64,000 nt of DNA from positions 102,045,400-102,109,399 of the forward strand of contig CM043700.1 in assembly GCA_023935145.1 (NCBI GenBank), in the 5' to 3' direction. Origin of the DNA: Bretschneidera sinensis. Its lineage: Eukaryota; Streptophyta; Magnoliopsida; Brassicales; Akaniaceae. Under the pieces are notes generated by a model. It did no database searches, had not been told where the DNA came from, and saw only the letters and a list, made by a program, of their open reading frames with translations. Positions 1 to 11,845 of the stretch are shown here, piece after piece (the stretch's first letter is position 1; every line of letters begins with the position of its first letter). Position numbers and translations under genes: made by a program.

Positions 1-1320
1 TTGAGAAAAGTAAAGTCGTACTAGTCACTAAGGGGACAACTCCCCAATAGAACACCATCATGATAACCTTTCTCATTATCAAGTTCTCGTTTTCCTACAA
101 GGCCATCTTTCACAGGCCCAGTCAGAATGCCATGAAGTCAGTAGTCTTAACCTACCACTTAAAGATGAAGTTCCCTACTGATCAAAGAGTATGAGAGTTT
201 CGTAACTTGCACGTGCTATCTTAATTGCTGAAAAAAAACTACAAGATTGTGGCCCTTGGAAATTGATGATAGCAGGGACAAACTCAAGGCATAACAGAGT
301 GAGCCCATGGAAGAATTAATCACCATGCCCTTTTGTGAGGATGAAAATCACAAGTTTGCCCTTATCAAATCAAGCTTACTAGAAGAACTTCGAGCCTCAC
401 GTGTGTATTTCATTTAGAGGAATCAAGACATTTGTATGGTCGCTGTTAGACATGCCAGGCATTAATCCTCAACTCATAGTCCAAAAGTTGAATATAGACC
501 TCGAGTACAGGCTCGTAGTTCAAAAAAATAGGTCATTTGCAATGAAAAGACAACGAGCCATTGATAAGAAGTAGACAAAATCTTCAACGCCAACTTCATC
601 CAAGAAATCCATTACCTGGATTGGTTTGCCAACATGGTGATCATGAAGAATTCTAACAGTAAATGGAGGATCTGCATCGACTTCATTGATCTTAACAAGG
701 CGTGCCCGAATGACAACTTCCTTCTCCCGAGACTAGATCAACTAGTGGATGCAACCTTCAAGCACTAACTCCTGAGTTCCATGAATGCATACTCGGGATA
801 AAGCTAGATCATGATGCATGCGCTCGACCATCCAAATACCACTTTAGTCACAGAGAAAGGACTTTATTACTATAAGGCCATGCCCTTCGGGCTAAAAAAT
901 GCAGAAGAAACTTACCAGTTGCTGGTCAATATGATTTTCAAATACCAAATAAGGCACAACATAGAAGTATGCATTGAAGACATGCTTGTCAAAAGCATGA
1001 GGGCAGAAAAGGCATGTATCTGACCTAAAAGAACCTTCAAGATACTCGAACACCACCAAACGAACCTCAACCCAACAAGTGTGCTTTTTTAGTCATTTCA
1101 AGAAAGTTCCTAGGCTTCATGGTAACTCAACTAGGGATTAAAGCCAATCCCGAAAAGATAAAGGCGATCTTGGATATGAACACACTTCACAATATCAAAG
1201 AAGTTCAAAGACTGATCGGTCACATCGTAGCCCCAAGACGCTTCATGTTCAAAGCTGCTGAAAAGTGTCTACCCTTATTCAAGGCATTCAAAAAAGCTAA
1301 AAACTTTGAATGGACGTAAG
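1..1320 (+). pseudogene. Tat-lineage Ty3/gypsy pol fragment (protease end and reverse transcriptase)
   Basis: Conceptual translation in shifting frames gives Tat-type pol. Around 130-230 is the end of the protease region (TYHLKMKFPT). Around 400-600 is the linker with the DMPGI and RSFA motifs. Around 640-720 come KWRICIDF and LNKACPND, then LDQLVDAT, and at 865-900 YYYKAMPFGLKNA. These motifs are characteristic of non-chromodomain gypsy elements (Retand/Ogre/Tat). The usual YVDDMLVKS catalytic box reads CIEDMLVKS, so the first catalytic Asp is Glu. A later segment at 1119-1319 carries the post-RT KEVQRL motif. Stops at about 416, 768, 800 and 1021 and frameshifts show it is dead. RNase H and integrase are absent: the element is cut at 1320 by another insertion and the missing part is not found on its far side. 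Family assignment is strong from motifs; the left end lies outside the window. Confidence 0.88.
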
Positions 1321-2054
1321 TTTAGAGGCTGATATCTTAATTAGAGTATTTTAATTTCAGAGTTTCATTTCGACGCGTTTTTAGTATGCCTGTTCAGTTT
1401 TGAGTTGTAATTAATTTGTACTTAAACTTGTGAACTTAGAAAAATTAATTAAAATAAGATTCAATTATTAAAATATGTCTTTGGGAGATATTTGAATTTT
1501 AAAAATTTTTGGGGTAATTTTGGGAGAGGTTTTTAGAGGAGGGCTAGTTGTGCAACTAAGGGAAAATTTGTATATAAATAGGATAAGAGAATGTGAGAAG
1601 ACCAGTATTTGTGCTGGAATTCTTTAGAAGACACAAGGAAAAGGAGAAAAAAGAGAGGAGAAAATGAAAGAAAAGAAGAAGGAGATTAAGAAAAAAGGGA
1701 AAAGATAGGACAAAGCTTGCAAAAATTAAGGTAATGATCTACTCTTCTCTATCTTTATTTCTTCAAGCTTTTCTAGTAAACTAATGTTTTGATTTGGGGG
1801 ACTTGAATTTGAAGCTCTTTGATAAAACATTGAAGAAAAACAAGTTTGAGTGTCAAAATTGGGTTTTATGTTAGGTTTACTAGTTTTATATGTTTTAACT
1901 TGAAACTTTGCTTTAGGTAATGTAAATCTTTTGATTTAAAACCCTTAGAAACTTGTATCTTTTAATATTTGGAAAGAACTTTTGAAATCAAGAAGAAATT
2001 TAGAGAAAAGGATAAGTTTCCGAGAAGAAAAGTTCTAATTTCAAGGGATTCAAT

Positions 2055-3807
2055 TGTAATACTCGTGTTCTTAAAGTAAGGGTAAAGAAGTAATTTGATA
2101 AATATGACATGAAATTAAAATAATATATAAAAGATTTATTATTGAATAAAATAATTATTTTGCAAAAAAAAAACAGTGGACAACAGCTGGGGTCCAGGTG
2201 TTGTCGCCCAACATACCTAGGACACTAATCACCACAATTTTAATGGTGCAAAACGGTGGCACAAAGTGAGCGGTTAGTGTGTGTGTGTGTATATATATAG
2301 TTTTAGTTTTATTCTTAACAAATCTTATTTGTTTTTTTTGTTTCTTCAATCCAAATTACTCTATTTCTTTAAACATTTGGGGACTGAAAAAAATGTTGAA
2401 ATAGTAAAATTTTGAAGAGGTTTACAAGAGAATCAAGGAAAGCTCTAAAAAAATAAAAGGTAATAATGTAAATTTTATTTTTGAAATTTAATATACACAA
2501 AATTACCCGAAATTCAATGTGGAAAATTTTAAGGGTATGAATTCTGGAAAAATTGAAGAATAAATTAGAAATTTTAATATAAATATTATGTTAGGTGTTG
2601 ACAATCAGCAATCAGGGGAAATTGCTGAAAGGAGAAGGAAAAATAAGCAGGTGATCCACAGGTAGCTCTAAGTGCTACGTGGTGAGTTAGATTTACTTTT
2701 AGTAATCGAGATAAATCTGAAATAAAAAGTGATGATATTTGAATTAATTATTAACCTATGATTGGATTATAGATAAACGTTGGTTGATGGGTATGATAGG
2801 AATAATTTATATGTTCAAGATTTATTATATGAAAAGTAATATTATTAAAATAATGAGTTGATTAAATATATAATGAAGGGATAAATGAAATTCTTGACAA
2901 ACTATGATTGATAATTTGATATGATATATAAGGAGATAATTTAATGAATATGATAAAATAATAATTTTGAGAAAGAGCTCGATAGCTAAATTGAATGCCT
3001 GAATGTATGCTTGTTTTTATATTATTGTTCATATGCATATGCATGAAATAAAAGAACCAGGAAGGCAGCTGGTCTAAGATAAAACATGTTGACATGTGGG
3101 AAGACGTTCTCAAATAATAATATAATTTAAATTCATGCATTGTAATTGCTTTAAATATTGACTATTATTGCTTGAGATGCTAAAGTGTTATTCTTGATTG
3201 TAAATTTATTGATAGATGAATGAGTCTCATAGAGAGACAAATATGATGATAAAGAAATATGAAAGTATGATATGATAAGAATTATATGAATGATTGATTA
3301 TATGCTATGAACCTTATAACGGGGTAGTTATGATATAGAATTGATAGTCTTAAGATGATTAAATATATGAGAAGAAGAGATTGATAAAGGATGATGATTA
3401 TGATATGAGTAGTGATAATAGAATGTTATTATCGAATTATATGAGATATAGATGAATGAGTATTGGAAGACTATTTGAAAAATTGAATACTTATAGTAAA
3501 TTTAATTCACTGAGCTTGTGAAGTTCACTCCTCATTGTTAAATAATTTCAGGTAGCAGGCAGGATAGATAGATTGGTGAGCTGAGATTCAAACTGAGTCA
3601 TTATCTGTAAGCCACATGGTCCACATCCTCAGACTAATGGAAAGAAGAAATTTTTTTTGTAAATATTCATGCCTAATATGTAATACTATGTATGTATATA
3701 ATTTCAGTTGATGTATTTTTATATTGTTGCATATATGTGTCGTGCCAAGATTTTCAAAATGTGACGATACTGTCTCGGAAGTGGCCAATCTAGGATCGGT
3801 CGTTACA
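2055..3807 (+). repeat. Chromovirus 5' LTR (1753 bp)
   Basis: It starts TGTAAT and ends GTTACA just before the primer-binding site. Its first ~630 bp align with 8011-8597. Around 2277-2300 a GT-rich then TA-rich microsatellite is followed by TATATATATAG, a possible TATA region. Nothing in it is coding. Confidence 0.88.
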
Positions 3808-3811
3808 ATTT

Positions 3812-3823
3812 TGGTATCAGAGC
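3812..3823 (+). other. Primer-binding site (initiator Met tRNA)
   Basis: TGGTATCAGAGC lies four bases after the LTR end. This is the usual plant retrotransposon primer-binding site complementary to initiator methionine tRNA. Confidence 0.9.
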
Positions 3824-3908
3824 CTTAGGATTTATGATTCTGTAGACTGTATAAAAATTTACGGAAGTGGAAGATTTAAATAAATTATATTTTAATGATA
3901 GTCTAAGG

Positions 3909-5210
3909 ATGACACGTGGACGTACTAGAGCTAGAGTTAGAGATGTTAACTTGAGATGGTGTGGTAGGCCCCCAATACTTAGACAAATCGAGGTTGAGAT
4001 AAAGGTTGAGTTTGAGTATATGGTTCCTAGAAGGTAACATGTTGACAGTATAATTGATATTAGTAGGAGTGTGAGAAAATCTGGAGTTGAAATAGATAAG
4101 CTAAGAGAAACTCTTGCTCATGTTAAAAAAATGATTGTAACAAATGATGGAGTTGATAGTCTATAGCATAGACTTGATTAACAAGCTAAAGTAGTGCTTG
4201 AGGTTGTTTTAAATCCAATAACGGTAGACGTTCAAAAGGGGAAAGACGAGTTTATGCATGAGATGTATGGATATTATTAGATGCATTAAGTTGAATGCTT
4301 TGCTGTTTAAAGGATCTATGAATCCTTTAGAGCCTGAGCTATAGGTGAAACATGTAGAGAGATTATTTGGTATCTTACTAGTGACTAACAGGCAGAGGGT
4401 CACCTTTGCTTCGTTTATGTTAGAATGAGAAGCTTTAGAATGGAAAGAGGATACTCTTCCCAAGATAAGTGCATATGTGGATAAACCCTTTACTTGGAGT
4501 AGATTTAATGAGGGTTTTTCTTTTATAAATAGTGCTCATATACTTTCAAAGCCAAACAGAAAAGAGATTTCATTTATTTAAGGTAGAATATGTTGACTAT
4601 GGCTCAGTATGATGGTAGATTTGTGGCTTTGACAAGGTTTGTATTGAAAATGTAGACATAAAGGAGAAGAAGTGTAAGAGGTTTATAGATGGATTTTATT
4701 TTGAGATTAAATCAAAACTATCTTACATGAGGCATATGAATTATGCTAGGTTGGTGGATATAGCCCTATAGATTGAGAATGATGTGATGGAGTTTAAAAG
4801 TATGAGGGATTGGTTGAAGAAGTCTAGATTTGAGGGACCTAGAGATGGTAGTAGTATGAGTGTGTAGGGTAGGAGATCACCCCTGAGGAGGTGTTCTTTG
4901 TCACAGGGAACTGTAATAGAGAGTCAAAGGCAAGCAGGATATATTACTTCTGTAGCTCAGAGTAATATTGGTGGGATCCCTAGATTTGGGAGACATGTTA
5001 TGGGATCTGAAAGTTATGGTAGAGGAGTAAGTATGTCACTAAGGGAAAATCTGTTGAGATAAGTGCTGGAGGTGTTGGAAGAAGACAGGTGGAGAGAGGT
5101 GGTAATATATGGGGTAGAGACAGAGGAACAGTTACTGAAAGGGGGCGACGTAATCTGATGCAGTCCAGAGAGAGCATAATTTAGGCATTGATCCAGCAAG
5201 ATGCCCAAGC
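3909..5210 (+). pseudogene. Chromovirus gag remnant
   Basis: The first ATG after the PBS opens a basic start (MTRGRTRARVRD), typical of Tekay gag. At 4300-4460 the translation gives GSMNPLEPE, VKHVERLFGIL and VTFASFML, which match the conserved capsid part of plant gypsy gag (usually in the style FKGSMDPLEAE...WLRHIERIF). In-frame stops occur at several points, including before VKHVER. I could not find the CCHC zinc knuckle expected near the end; 4850-5200 is a Gly/Arg/Ser-rich linker with stops. Broken and not expected to make a capsid. Confidence 0.78.
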
Positions 5211-5235
5211 TACTATATACATGCTAGATTATTAA

Positions 5236-6860
5236 TTGTTCCTAGTGCAACCCATTCTTTTGCATCCAATATATTTATGAAGTCTATTGATGCATGTATT
5301 AGTCCTTTGATGCATAATATTATTGTTGAAGTTCCCACTAGAGATAAAGTGATGATCATAAATGTTTACAATGGTTGTGTGATTCGTATATGTGATAGAG
5401 AATTTAAATTGATTTATTACCTTTGAATATGATAGATTTTCATTTGATTTTGGGAATGAATTGGTTATCGGTGTATCATGTCTGGGTTGATTGTTGTAAG
5501 AAAAATGTAGTGTTCAAGATACTAGGACAAGAGGAATTTAGTTTCAGGGAGAACGTAAGATACTTTCGGACTATCTTATTTTGCTCTGATTACTAGTAAA
5601 TGGTCAAGGAAATGATGTGAGAGGTATTTGGCATATGCCATGGATTTTAGAAATGATAGTAGAGAGTTGGAAGAAATCTTAGTGGTGAAAGATTATTATA
5701 ATGTGTTTCTTGGTGAGTTGTTTAATTTACCTCCTAGTAGGGAGATTGAGTTTCTATGAATATGATTATGGTTTCTGAACCTATTTCAATAGCACCTAAT
5801 AGAATAAGACCTGTTGAATTGAGAGAACTGAAGGTTCAACTTTAGGAACTGTTAGAAAAATAATTTATTCGACCAAGTGTGTCACCATGAGGAGCCTTTG
5901 AATTGTTTGTGAAGAAGAAAGATAAAACGATGAGATTGTGTATAGACTATAGACAGCTGAATAAGATCACTATTAAGAACAAATATCCTTTGTCCAGGAT
6001 AAATGATTTATTTGAACTGTTGTAGAGAGCGAGGGTGTTTTCAAAGATAAACCTGAGATCAGGTTATCACCAGTTAAGGATAAGGGAGTGATATGTGCCT
6101 AAGATTGCTTTTAGGACACATTATGGTCATAAGTTTCTTGTGATGGCATTTGGGTTGACTAATGCTCTAACAACATTCATGGACTTGACGAATAAAAATT
6201 TTAAACCATTTCTTGATAATTTTGTGGTTGTGTTCATTGATGACATCTTGGTATATTCTAAGATTAAAGAAGAGCATGTAAAACATTTAGAAATCATCTT
6301 GGAGATTTTGAGAAGAGAGAGATTGTATGCTATAATTTCCTAAATGTGAATTTTGGTTAAATGAAATAATTTTATTGAGGCATGTAATATCGGGAGATGG
6401 GATAGCAGTTGACCCGCAGAAAGTAGAGGTAGTGTTGAATTGGGAAAGACCCACTAGTGTAGCTGAAATTAGAAGCTTTTTGGAGTTGGCTGGTTATTAT
6501 AAGAGGTTTATCCAAAAAATTTCTATGATTGCTGGACCATTAACTAGATTGACCAAGAAGGAAGTGAAGTTTAGGTGGTCAGAAGAATGTGAAAGGAGTT
6601 TTTAACTGTTAAAAAAAATTGACTACTGCTCCGGTATTAGTGCATCATATCAGGGGTTGGGATGTGTGTTGATGCAACATGACCATGAGAGGAATTACCT
6701 GACCCAAGACTTAGAGTTAGCTGCCATAGTATTGCTTTGAATATTTGGAGACATCATCTGTATGGAACCATTTGTGAGATATTTACTAATTAGAAGAGTT
6801 TGACATACTTACCTACTTAGAGAGAGTTGAAGTTGAGACCGAGGTAGTGGATGGAGTTGA
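5236..6860 (+). pseudogene. Chromovirus protease, reverse transcriptase and damaged RNase H
   Basis: Protease: about 5236-5400 reads SATHSFAS, with the DSGATHSF active-site Asp context lost. RT: about 5790-6340 has [46 protein letters not shown] and an intact catalytic [10 protein letters not shown] near 6235-6265. The post-RT segment at 6375-6605 carries GYYKRFI and KFRWSEECE. RNase H: from about 6600 the sequence jumps from the first strand to a piece with DLELAAIV, IWRHHLYG and KSLTYL, so part of the domain is deleted. Stops at about 5843, 5862, 5889, 6022, 6088 and 6341 and frameshifts interrupt it. Only the RT active-site box looks undamaged. Confidence 0.88.
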
Positions 6861-6879
6861 TTTGTGACTATAATTGTAT

Positions 6880-7998
6880 AATTTACTAACATTTATTACA
6901 ACCTCTTCCAATAACTGAATGGCCATAGGAGAATGTGAGCATGGATTTTGTTTCTGGTTTTCCCCATACCAAAGAGGTCATGATGCTGTATGGGTTATAG
7001 TGGATGGACTTTCTAACTCTTCACATTTCTTTCCTATTAAAACTACTTGGAGTTTTGAAAAGTTGGTTAAATTGTATGAAGCTAAGATTGTGAGATTACA
7101 TGGAGTACCTTTAAGCATTGTATCAGATAGAGATTCTAGATTTACTTCTAGATTTTGGAGGGGTTTTCAAGAAGTTATGGGTAAGAAATTGCAGTTTAGT
7201 ACAACTTTTCATCCACAAACTACTAGGCAGAGAGAGAGAATCATTAGAATACTAGAGGATATGTTGAGGATAAGTGTATTGAGTTTCTTAGTGAGCTGGG
7301 ATGCTTATTTAACTTTGATTGAGTTTGCATACAATAATCAGTATCAAATTAGTACTGGGATGGCTCCATTTGCGGCTTTATATGGTAGAAGGTGTAGAAC
7401 TCTAGTATATTGGGAAGAAGTTGGAGAAAGAAAGATATTTGGTCCAAAAATGATAGATTTGACTACTAAATGATCAAATTGGTTAAAGAAAACCTTAGAG
7501 CAACACATAACAGACGAAAGGGATATGGTGATAATAGAAGACAACCTCTTGAGTTTTAGATTGGTGACTGGGTATTTTTTAAAATATCTCTATGGAAGGG
7601 TGTACTGAGGTTTAAAAAGAATGGAAAGTTGAGCCCGAGATTTGTGGGACCATATGAAGTGATTAAAAGAGTTAGACAAGTCACATATAGATTGGATTTG
7701 CCTCCAGAATTAAAGGAATTACACAATGTGTTTCATGTTTCACTTTTGAGAAAGTGTTTACATGATGAATCAGGCTGTAGAATTTGAAGAAGATTTGACC
7801 TTTATGTAAGTACTAGTCAGAATTCTAGACAGAAAGGAACAAGTCTTGCGTAATAAAGTCATTCATTTGATTCAAGTATTATGGCAGAACAAATACGTTG
7901 AAGAAATTACTTGGGAATATGAGGCAAGAATGAGGAAAGAATACCCCCAATTTTTTCATGAATTAGGTAAGGAAATTTCGGAGACGAAATTTTTATAA
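6880..7998 (+). pseudogene. Chromovirus integrase with chromodomain-type C-terminus
   Basis: The catalytic core begins with SMDFVSGFP (first Asp) near 6931, then a one-base loss near 6970 shifts frame. The core continues with RGHDAVWVIVDGLS, VSDRDSRFTSRFW (second Asp), FHPQTT and the Glu in QRERII, and then FAYNNQYQ. So the D,D,E residues are present but in two frames, and the GQSER motif is altered. The C-terminal part (about 7560-7750) has PRFVGPYEVI, YRLDLPPEL and LHNVFHVSLLRK. Residues from about 7800 (ILDRKEQVLRNK, then VLWQNKYVEEITWE) are the Tekay-type chromodomain-like tail. Translation ends at TAA 7996-7998, within the purine-tract region. Confidence 0.88.
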
Positions 7999-8010
7999 AG
8001 TGGGTAGAAT
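7972..8010 (+). other. Chromovirus polypurine-tract region
   Basis: The conserved motif TTTCGGAGACGAAATTTTTA is followed by AAAGTGGGTAGAAT immediately before the 3' LTR start at 8011. This arrangement is typical of plant chromoviruses. Confidence 0.75.
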
Positions 8011-8597
8011 TGTAATGCCCGTGTTCTTAAAGTAAGGGTAAAGAAGTAATTTGACAAATATGACATGGAATAAAAATAATGTATATGAAAGATTTATTAC
8101 TGAATAAAATAATTCTTTTGAAAAAAAATCATGGACAACAGTTGGAGTCCAAGTGTTGTCGCCTAACGTGCTTGGGACACTAAGCACAACAATTTCAATT
8201 GTGCAAAATGGTGGCACAGAGTGAGCAGTTAGTGTGTGTGTGTGTATGTGTATATATATATAGTTTTATTTTAATTATTCTTACCAAATCATGTTTAGTT
8301 TTCTTCTTTCTTCAATCCAAATTATTTTATTTCTTTAAACACTAAAAGAAAGGTTGAAAGAGTAAAATTTTGAAGGAGTTTATGGGAGAATTTTAAAGAA
8401 AGTCAAGGAAAACTATAAGAAAAACAAAAGGTAATAATGTGAATTTTACTTTTGAAATTTAGCATACATGAAATTACCCAAATTAGAAATTTTAATATAA
8501 ATATTATGTCAAGTGTTAACGATCAGCAATTAGAGGAAATTGCTGAAATGAACATAAAAGGCAAGGAGGTGATTCATTAGTAACTCTAAGTGCTACG
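8011..8597 (+). repeat. Truncated chromovirus 3' LTR
   Basis: It aligns with 2055-2682 of the 5' LTR, with small deletions, up to CTAAGTGCTACGTG. There it fuses to LARD LTR sequence (TAAGTATAAGATAT, compare 15871). About 1.1 kb of this LTR is missing. Confidence 0.85.
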
Positions 8598-8608
8598 TGA
8601 TAAGTATA

Positions 8609-8610
<2 letters not shown>

Positions 8611-8675
<65 letters not shown>
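8611..8675. repeat. (AT)n microsatellite
   Basis: About 65 bp of perfect AT repeats. The equivalent tract in the other LARD LTR is at 15901-15947 and is shorter. Confidence 0.97.
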
Positions 8676-8678
<3 letters not shown>

Positions 8679-9328
8679 GCATAGTCGTACAATATGTTGA
8701 TATAATTCCTTGTGATGAATGTAATAGAATTAAAAGTATGAAAATATGATTGATTATGAAATCACAAATAATAGAGTTATAATAAAAGTATACATATGAC
8801 AAGAAATGTGGTAATACATAAGATTTCAGATGGAGAATACTTGATATATTTATGATTGAGAAAATTGTGAAACTTATTGTTGTGGTGAGAATGGATGATG
8901 AATAGTTATTAATTTAGTGGTGTGATTGTTGATGATTGTGTTATTGAAAGGTTGTTATATTGTGATTGCATTTCACATTTTCATAAAGCATTGCATGATC
9001 CATTCTAACGAGGAGTAGTGTTGTGTAAGGCTGAAAACATCTGTCTAATGAGGAGGTGTTAGGTGAGGCTGAGAATGAAATTGATGCTGATGTTGTGATG
9101 TTATTGTTGAGATGTACCGATACATAGGGAGACATCCCCATATTATACGATTTGCCCAATGAGGGTGTTATAATAAAATTGGCCCAATGAGGAAGATGAG
9201 ATAAAATGATAATAGAAATGAGAAAAATTGGATGCATTGTATTTACATTCCATTGATACATTGTGGTGATTGGCTCATGAGGGGGATGTATTATGCTTTG
9301 ACCCATGAGGAGCATGTGTTGTGGTTCG

Positions 9329-11062
9329 TAGGGACGAAACCAAGAATTTTGTTAAGGAAGAGCTAAAATATTGAGAGTTAATTCAGTTTCAAATGACCGA
9401 ACTTAAACCATTAAAAATTTGACTCGAGCCAACTCGAATAACTTAAATATATATTTATTATATATATTCATTATCTATAAAATTAAAACTTCAAAATATT
9501 TCTTCAATTCTCTGAAGACCCAAAAGATCCTAAATGAACATATTGATGTTGTAGTGCAAACCAAAGCACCAAAGCAAATCCTTAATATTTATTTTAGAAA
9601 AACATTCATTGATTTTGCAGTGCAAAGCCCCAAAGCAATCCTCAATATTTATTTGAGAAAAACTTTCAAATAAAACTCAAGAAACAATTACAGTCATTTC
9701 ATTCATTGATAAGATAGCCTTTAAAGTTCAAGTAACAAACGAAGTGTAGTGGCCAAGGCATTTTATAGGCAAATTCCATGAGTGTAGTGTGTTTCTATTC
9801 GATATGGGATTCAAGAATTGAAACTTCACAAAATATCCCTGAATCCCGTATCATTGAAGTAACAGCTGAGGCAAAGTACAAAGACCTATAGTCTTTTTTT
9901 TTGGGTTTACAACTTCTCAATTGTCTTGTTACATCTACCATGGATTTAGTTTTGATTCCATCATTGAATGTTAAGAAGAAAGGCATCTACAGTAGTTTTT
10001 TTTTTTTTTATGTATTTGTGCATTATATCTGCAGTAGTTTTATTCGCTTTGATATTTGGTTTACAACTTGTTGAATGTTGCCCATTCATTATTATATTTT
10101 CTTGCTTCATATGGTTGCTTGTTGCATGCTTGATCACTGAATTAAAATTTGGAAATTATAGGTAAACCAGGAATTAAACAAGGAATTTGAAGACTACGCG
10201 CAATTGGATGAACTAACTTAAGAGACTTTGAATGGTAGAGAATATGCAAGTCTTGTTACAACCATTTAATAGGCGAGTTTTTTTTTTTTTATCAAAATGT
10301 TTGTTTGTGCACTCATTATGGATGATAGATAGCCTATATGTTTAGTTCTAACTTCTCTTGGGCTATGAATTGTTTTTTTTATGTGGTAAATGTTTGACTT
10401 GGGTTTACAACTTCGACAAGGCCATGTTTTTGACATAGAAGCTGGGAAACAAGCTCTTAGGGACATAAACTAGTTAGCCTTATTCTCAATTATCGAAGTC
10501 AATACATGGCCTGATGAGAAGAATGAATGAGGAATAATTGTTGAGATCAAGCTTAAAGAATTAGAGCAAAGATTAGATGAAGTTAGTAAAAAGTGGAGTA
10601 TTGTTCCTAGATAGTAATTGGCTATAAGTACTATGTGCAAAAATGTTTCCTATCCCAAATCGCTTATGTTAAGTCTGGGTGTAAAGAGCAGGTCCTATAA
10701 ATATCATATATGGACCATATTCAAATTTGAATTACTTCAAATATTCTACAATTGCTTATTGGTTGTGAAGATTAAAATTTCAAAATTAAGAGATATAAGA
10801 GCTTTTTGGTTTTATAAAATCCTATTTGAATTAAAAATTAGTTAAAATTTTGATAAAAGTAAGCTTCTGAAAGCTTAAAAATCTTGAGTGATTTTGTGAG
10901 GGTGGACTGTGAGGGTTGACTATGAGGTTAGGTTGGTGAAGCTGGACTTAATAAACCTATCAGATTTTGAGGCTGGGCTTACTAAACCTATCTAATTTTT
11001 TGTTTAAATAAATTGAGCCCATACTTCAGCCTAGACCCACTTGGATAGTGGTTTCGCCCCTG
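9329..11062. mobile_element. Non-autonomous hAT-type element in the LARD LTR
   Basis: Left end TAGGGACGAAACCA and right end TGGTTTCGCCCCTG are inverted repeats (12 of 14 pairs). They resemble the CAGGGGCGGAGCC-type termini common in plant hAT elements. The flanks are an 8-bp TSD, GTGGTTCG (9321-9328) and GTGGTTGG (11063-11070), with 7 of 8 identical. The flanking sequence is LARD LTR on both sides (compare 16540-16600). No transposase motif was seen in the 1734 bp; short ORFs inside show no recognisable domain. Poly-T runs at 9893-9901, 9996-10010 and 10270-10280 are the only other notable content. Confidence 0.82.
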
Positions 11063-11833
11063 GTGGTTGGCCAATGAGGGGCATGTAGTGTAATGTAATG
11101 TAATAAGCCTAATGAACAGCATAAATATAAATTGTTGTGTATTGAAAACTATTAGGATAGATGTGGATTATGAATGGTTAATCTTACCTTTTGTGTATAG
11201 ATTAAAATATAAACTATGAACTATGTGATAAATTAAGATTTATCAGTGTTGTTGGAAATGATTGTTTCTTTTGGACTAATAATGAAGAAAATAAATCAAA
11301 ATTTGCACATAAAAGTCTTAAGAAACTTATACATATTGAAAAAGACTATTACAATAAGAATTGGAAATAAAGGACTTAAACCCCAAATGATTACTTTCAG
11401 TAAGATGTTTACTCATTGAGCTTTTTAACTCACCCTCTCCCTTTTTACTAACTTTTCAGGAAAGCTACAGAAAGCTTGGGACCAAGGTTAAAAGGAGTCA
11501 TCATTCACAGCATCCTCATCTCTTTAGTCCTTAGAGTGTTATAATCTAGATAATTGTTTATAGTATAATTTTTGTTAGAAGTGAACAAGTTAGATGTTAA
11601 GGAAAGTTTTCTTTTCATTTTGTGTCTCCTGTAAACTTTTAAGAAAGAATAATGTCATATGGTGAAACTATGTGGATGTAAAAATACGTGTTTGTATAAT
11701 TTGATGATGTTTTGAATGAAAATGTTTGTGTGATTGGTAAATTTTTATGTTGCATGTAGGTCGGGGTGCTCGAAGTTGAAAGGTAAGGATACCTCCTCTA
11801 TTAAGGCCCACCCGGGGATGGATCATTACATTT

Positions 11834-11845
11834 TTGTATCAAAGC
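11834..11845 (+). other. Degenerate primer-binding site of the LARD-like element
   Basis: TTGTATCAAAGC matches TGGTATCAGAGC at 10 of 12 positions and lies four bases after the LTR terminus ATTACA. Confidence 0.65.

Larger units (their letters stand above)
2055..8597 (+). mobile_element. Tekay-type Ty3/gypsy chromovirus, 3' truncated
   Basis: The 5' LTR (2055-3807) begins TGTAATACTCG and ends GTTACA. It is followed by a TGGTATCAGAGC primer-binding site, gag, protease, RT, RNase H, integrase with a chromodomain-type tail, a purine tract and a 3' LTR starting TGTAATGCCCG at 8011. Gene order and motifs match the Tekay/Del clade of plant chromoviruses. It sits inside the 5' LTR of the LARD-like element: flanking sequence up to 2054 matches the other LTR up to about 15225. 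The 3' LTR stops after ~587 bp at a fusion with LARD LTR sequence, so the TSD is lost. Every reading frame has stops or shifts; it is a dead copy. Confidence 0.9.
1321..11830 (+). repeat. 5' LTR of the LARD-like element, split in three pieces
   Basis: Pieces at 1321-2054, about 8598-9328 and 11063-11830 align in order with the 3' LTR at 14503-16785. Piece 1 stops at 2054, corresponding to about 15225, where a chromovirus entered. Piece 2 resumes at a position corresponding to about 15867, so some 640 bp of LTR were lost. Piece 3 follows a hAT insertion and runs to ATTACA at 11830. Piece 3 also contains the last ~545 bp (11286-11830) that the 3' copy lacks. The two LTRs differ by many substitutions and small indels, so the insertion is old. 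Confidence 0.82.

Noticed and set aside
8593..8802. ORF with an Ile-Tyr repeat on the minus strand, and similar ORFs at 15736-16030
   Set aside because: They are translations of TA microsatellites inside LTRs.
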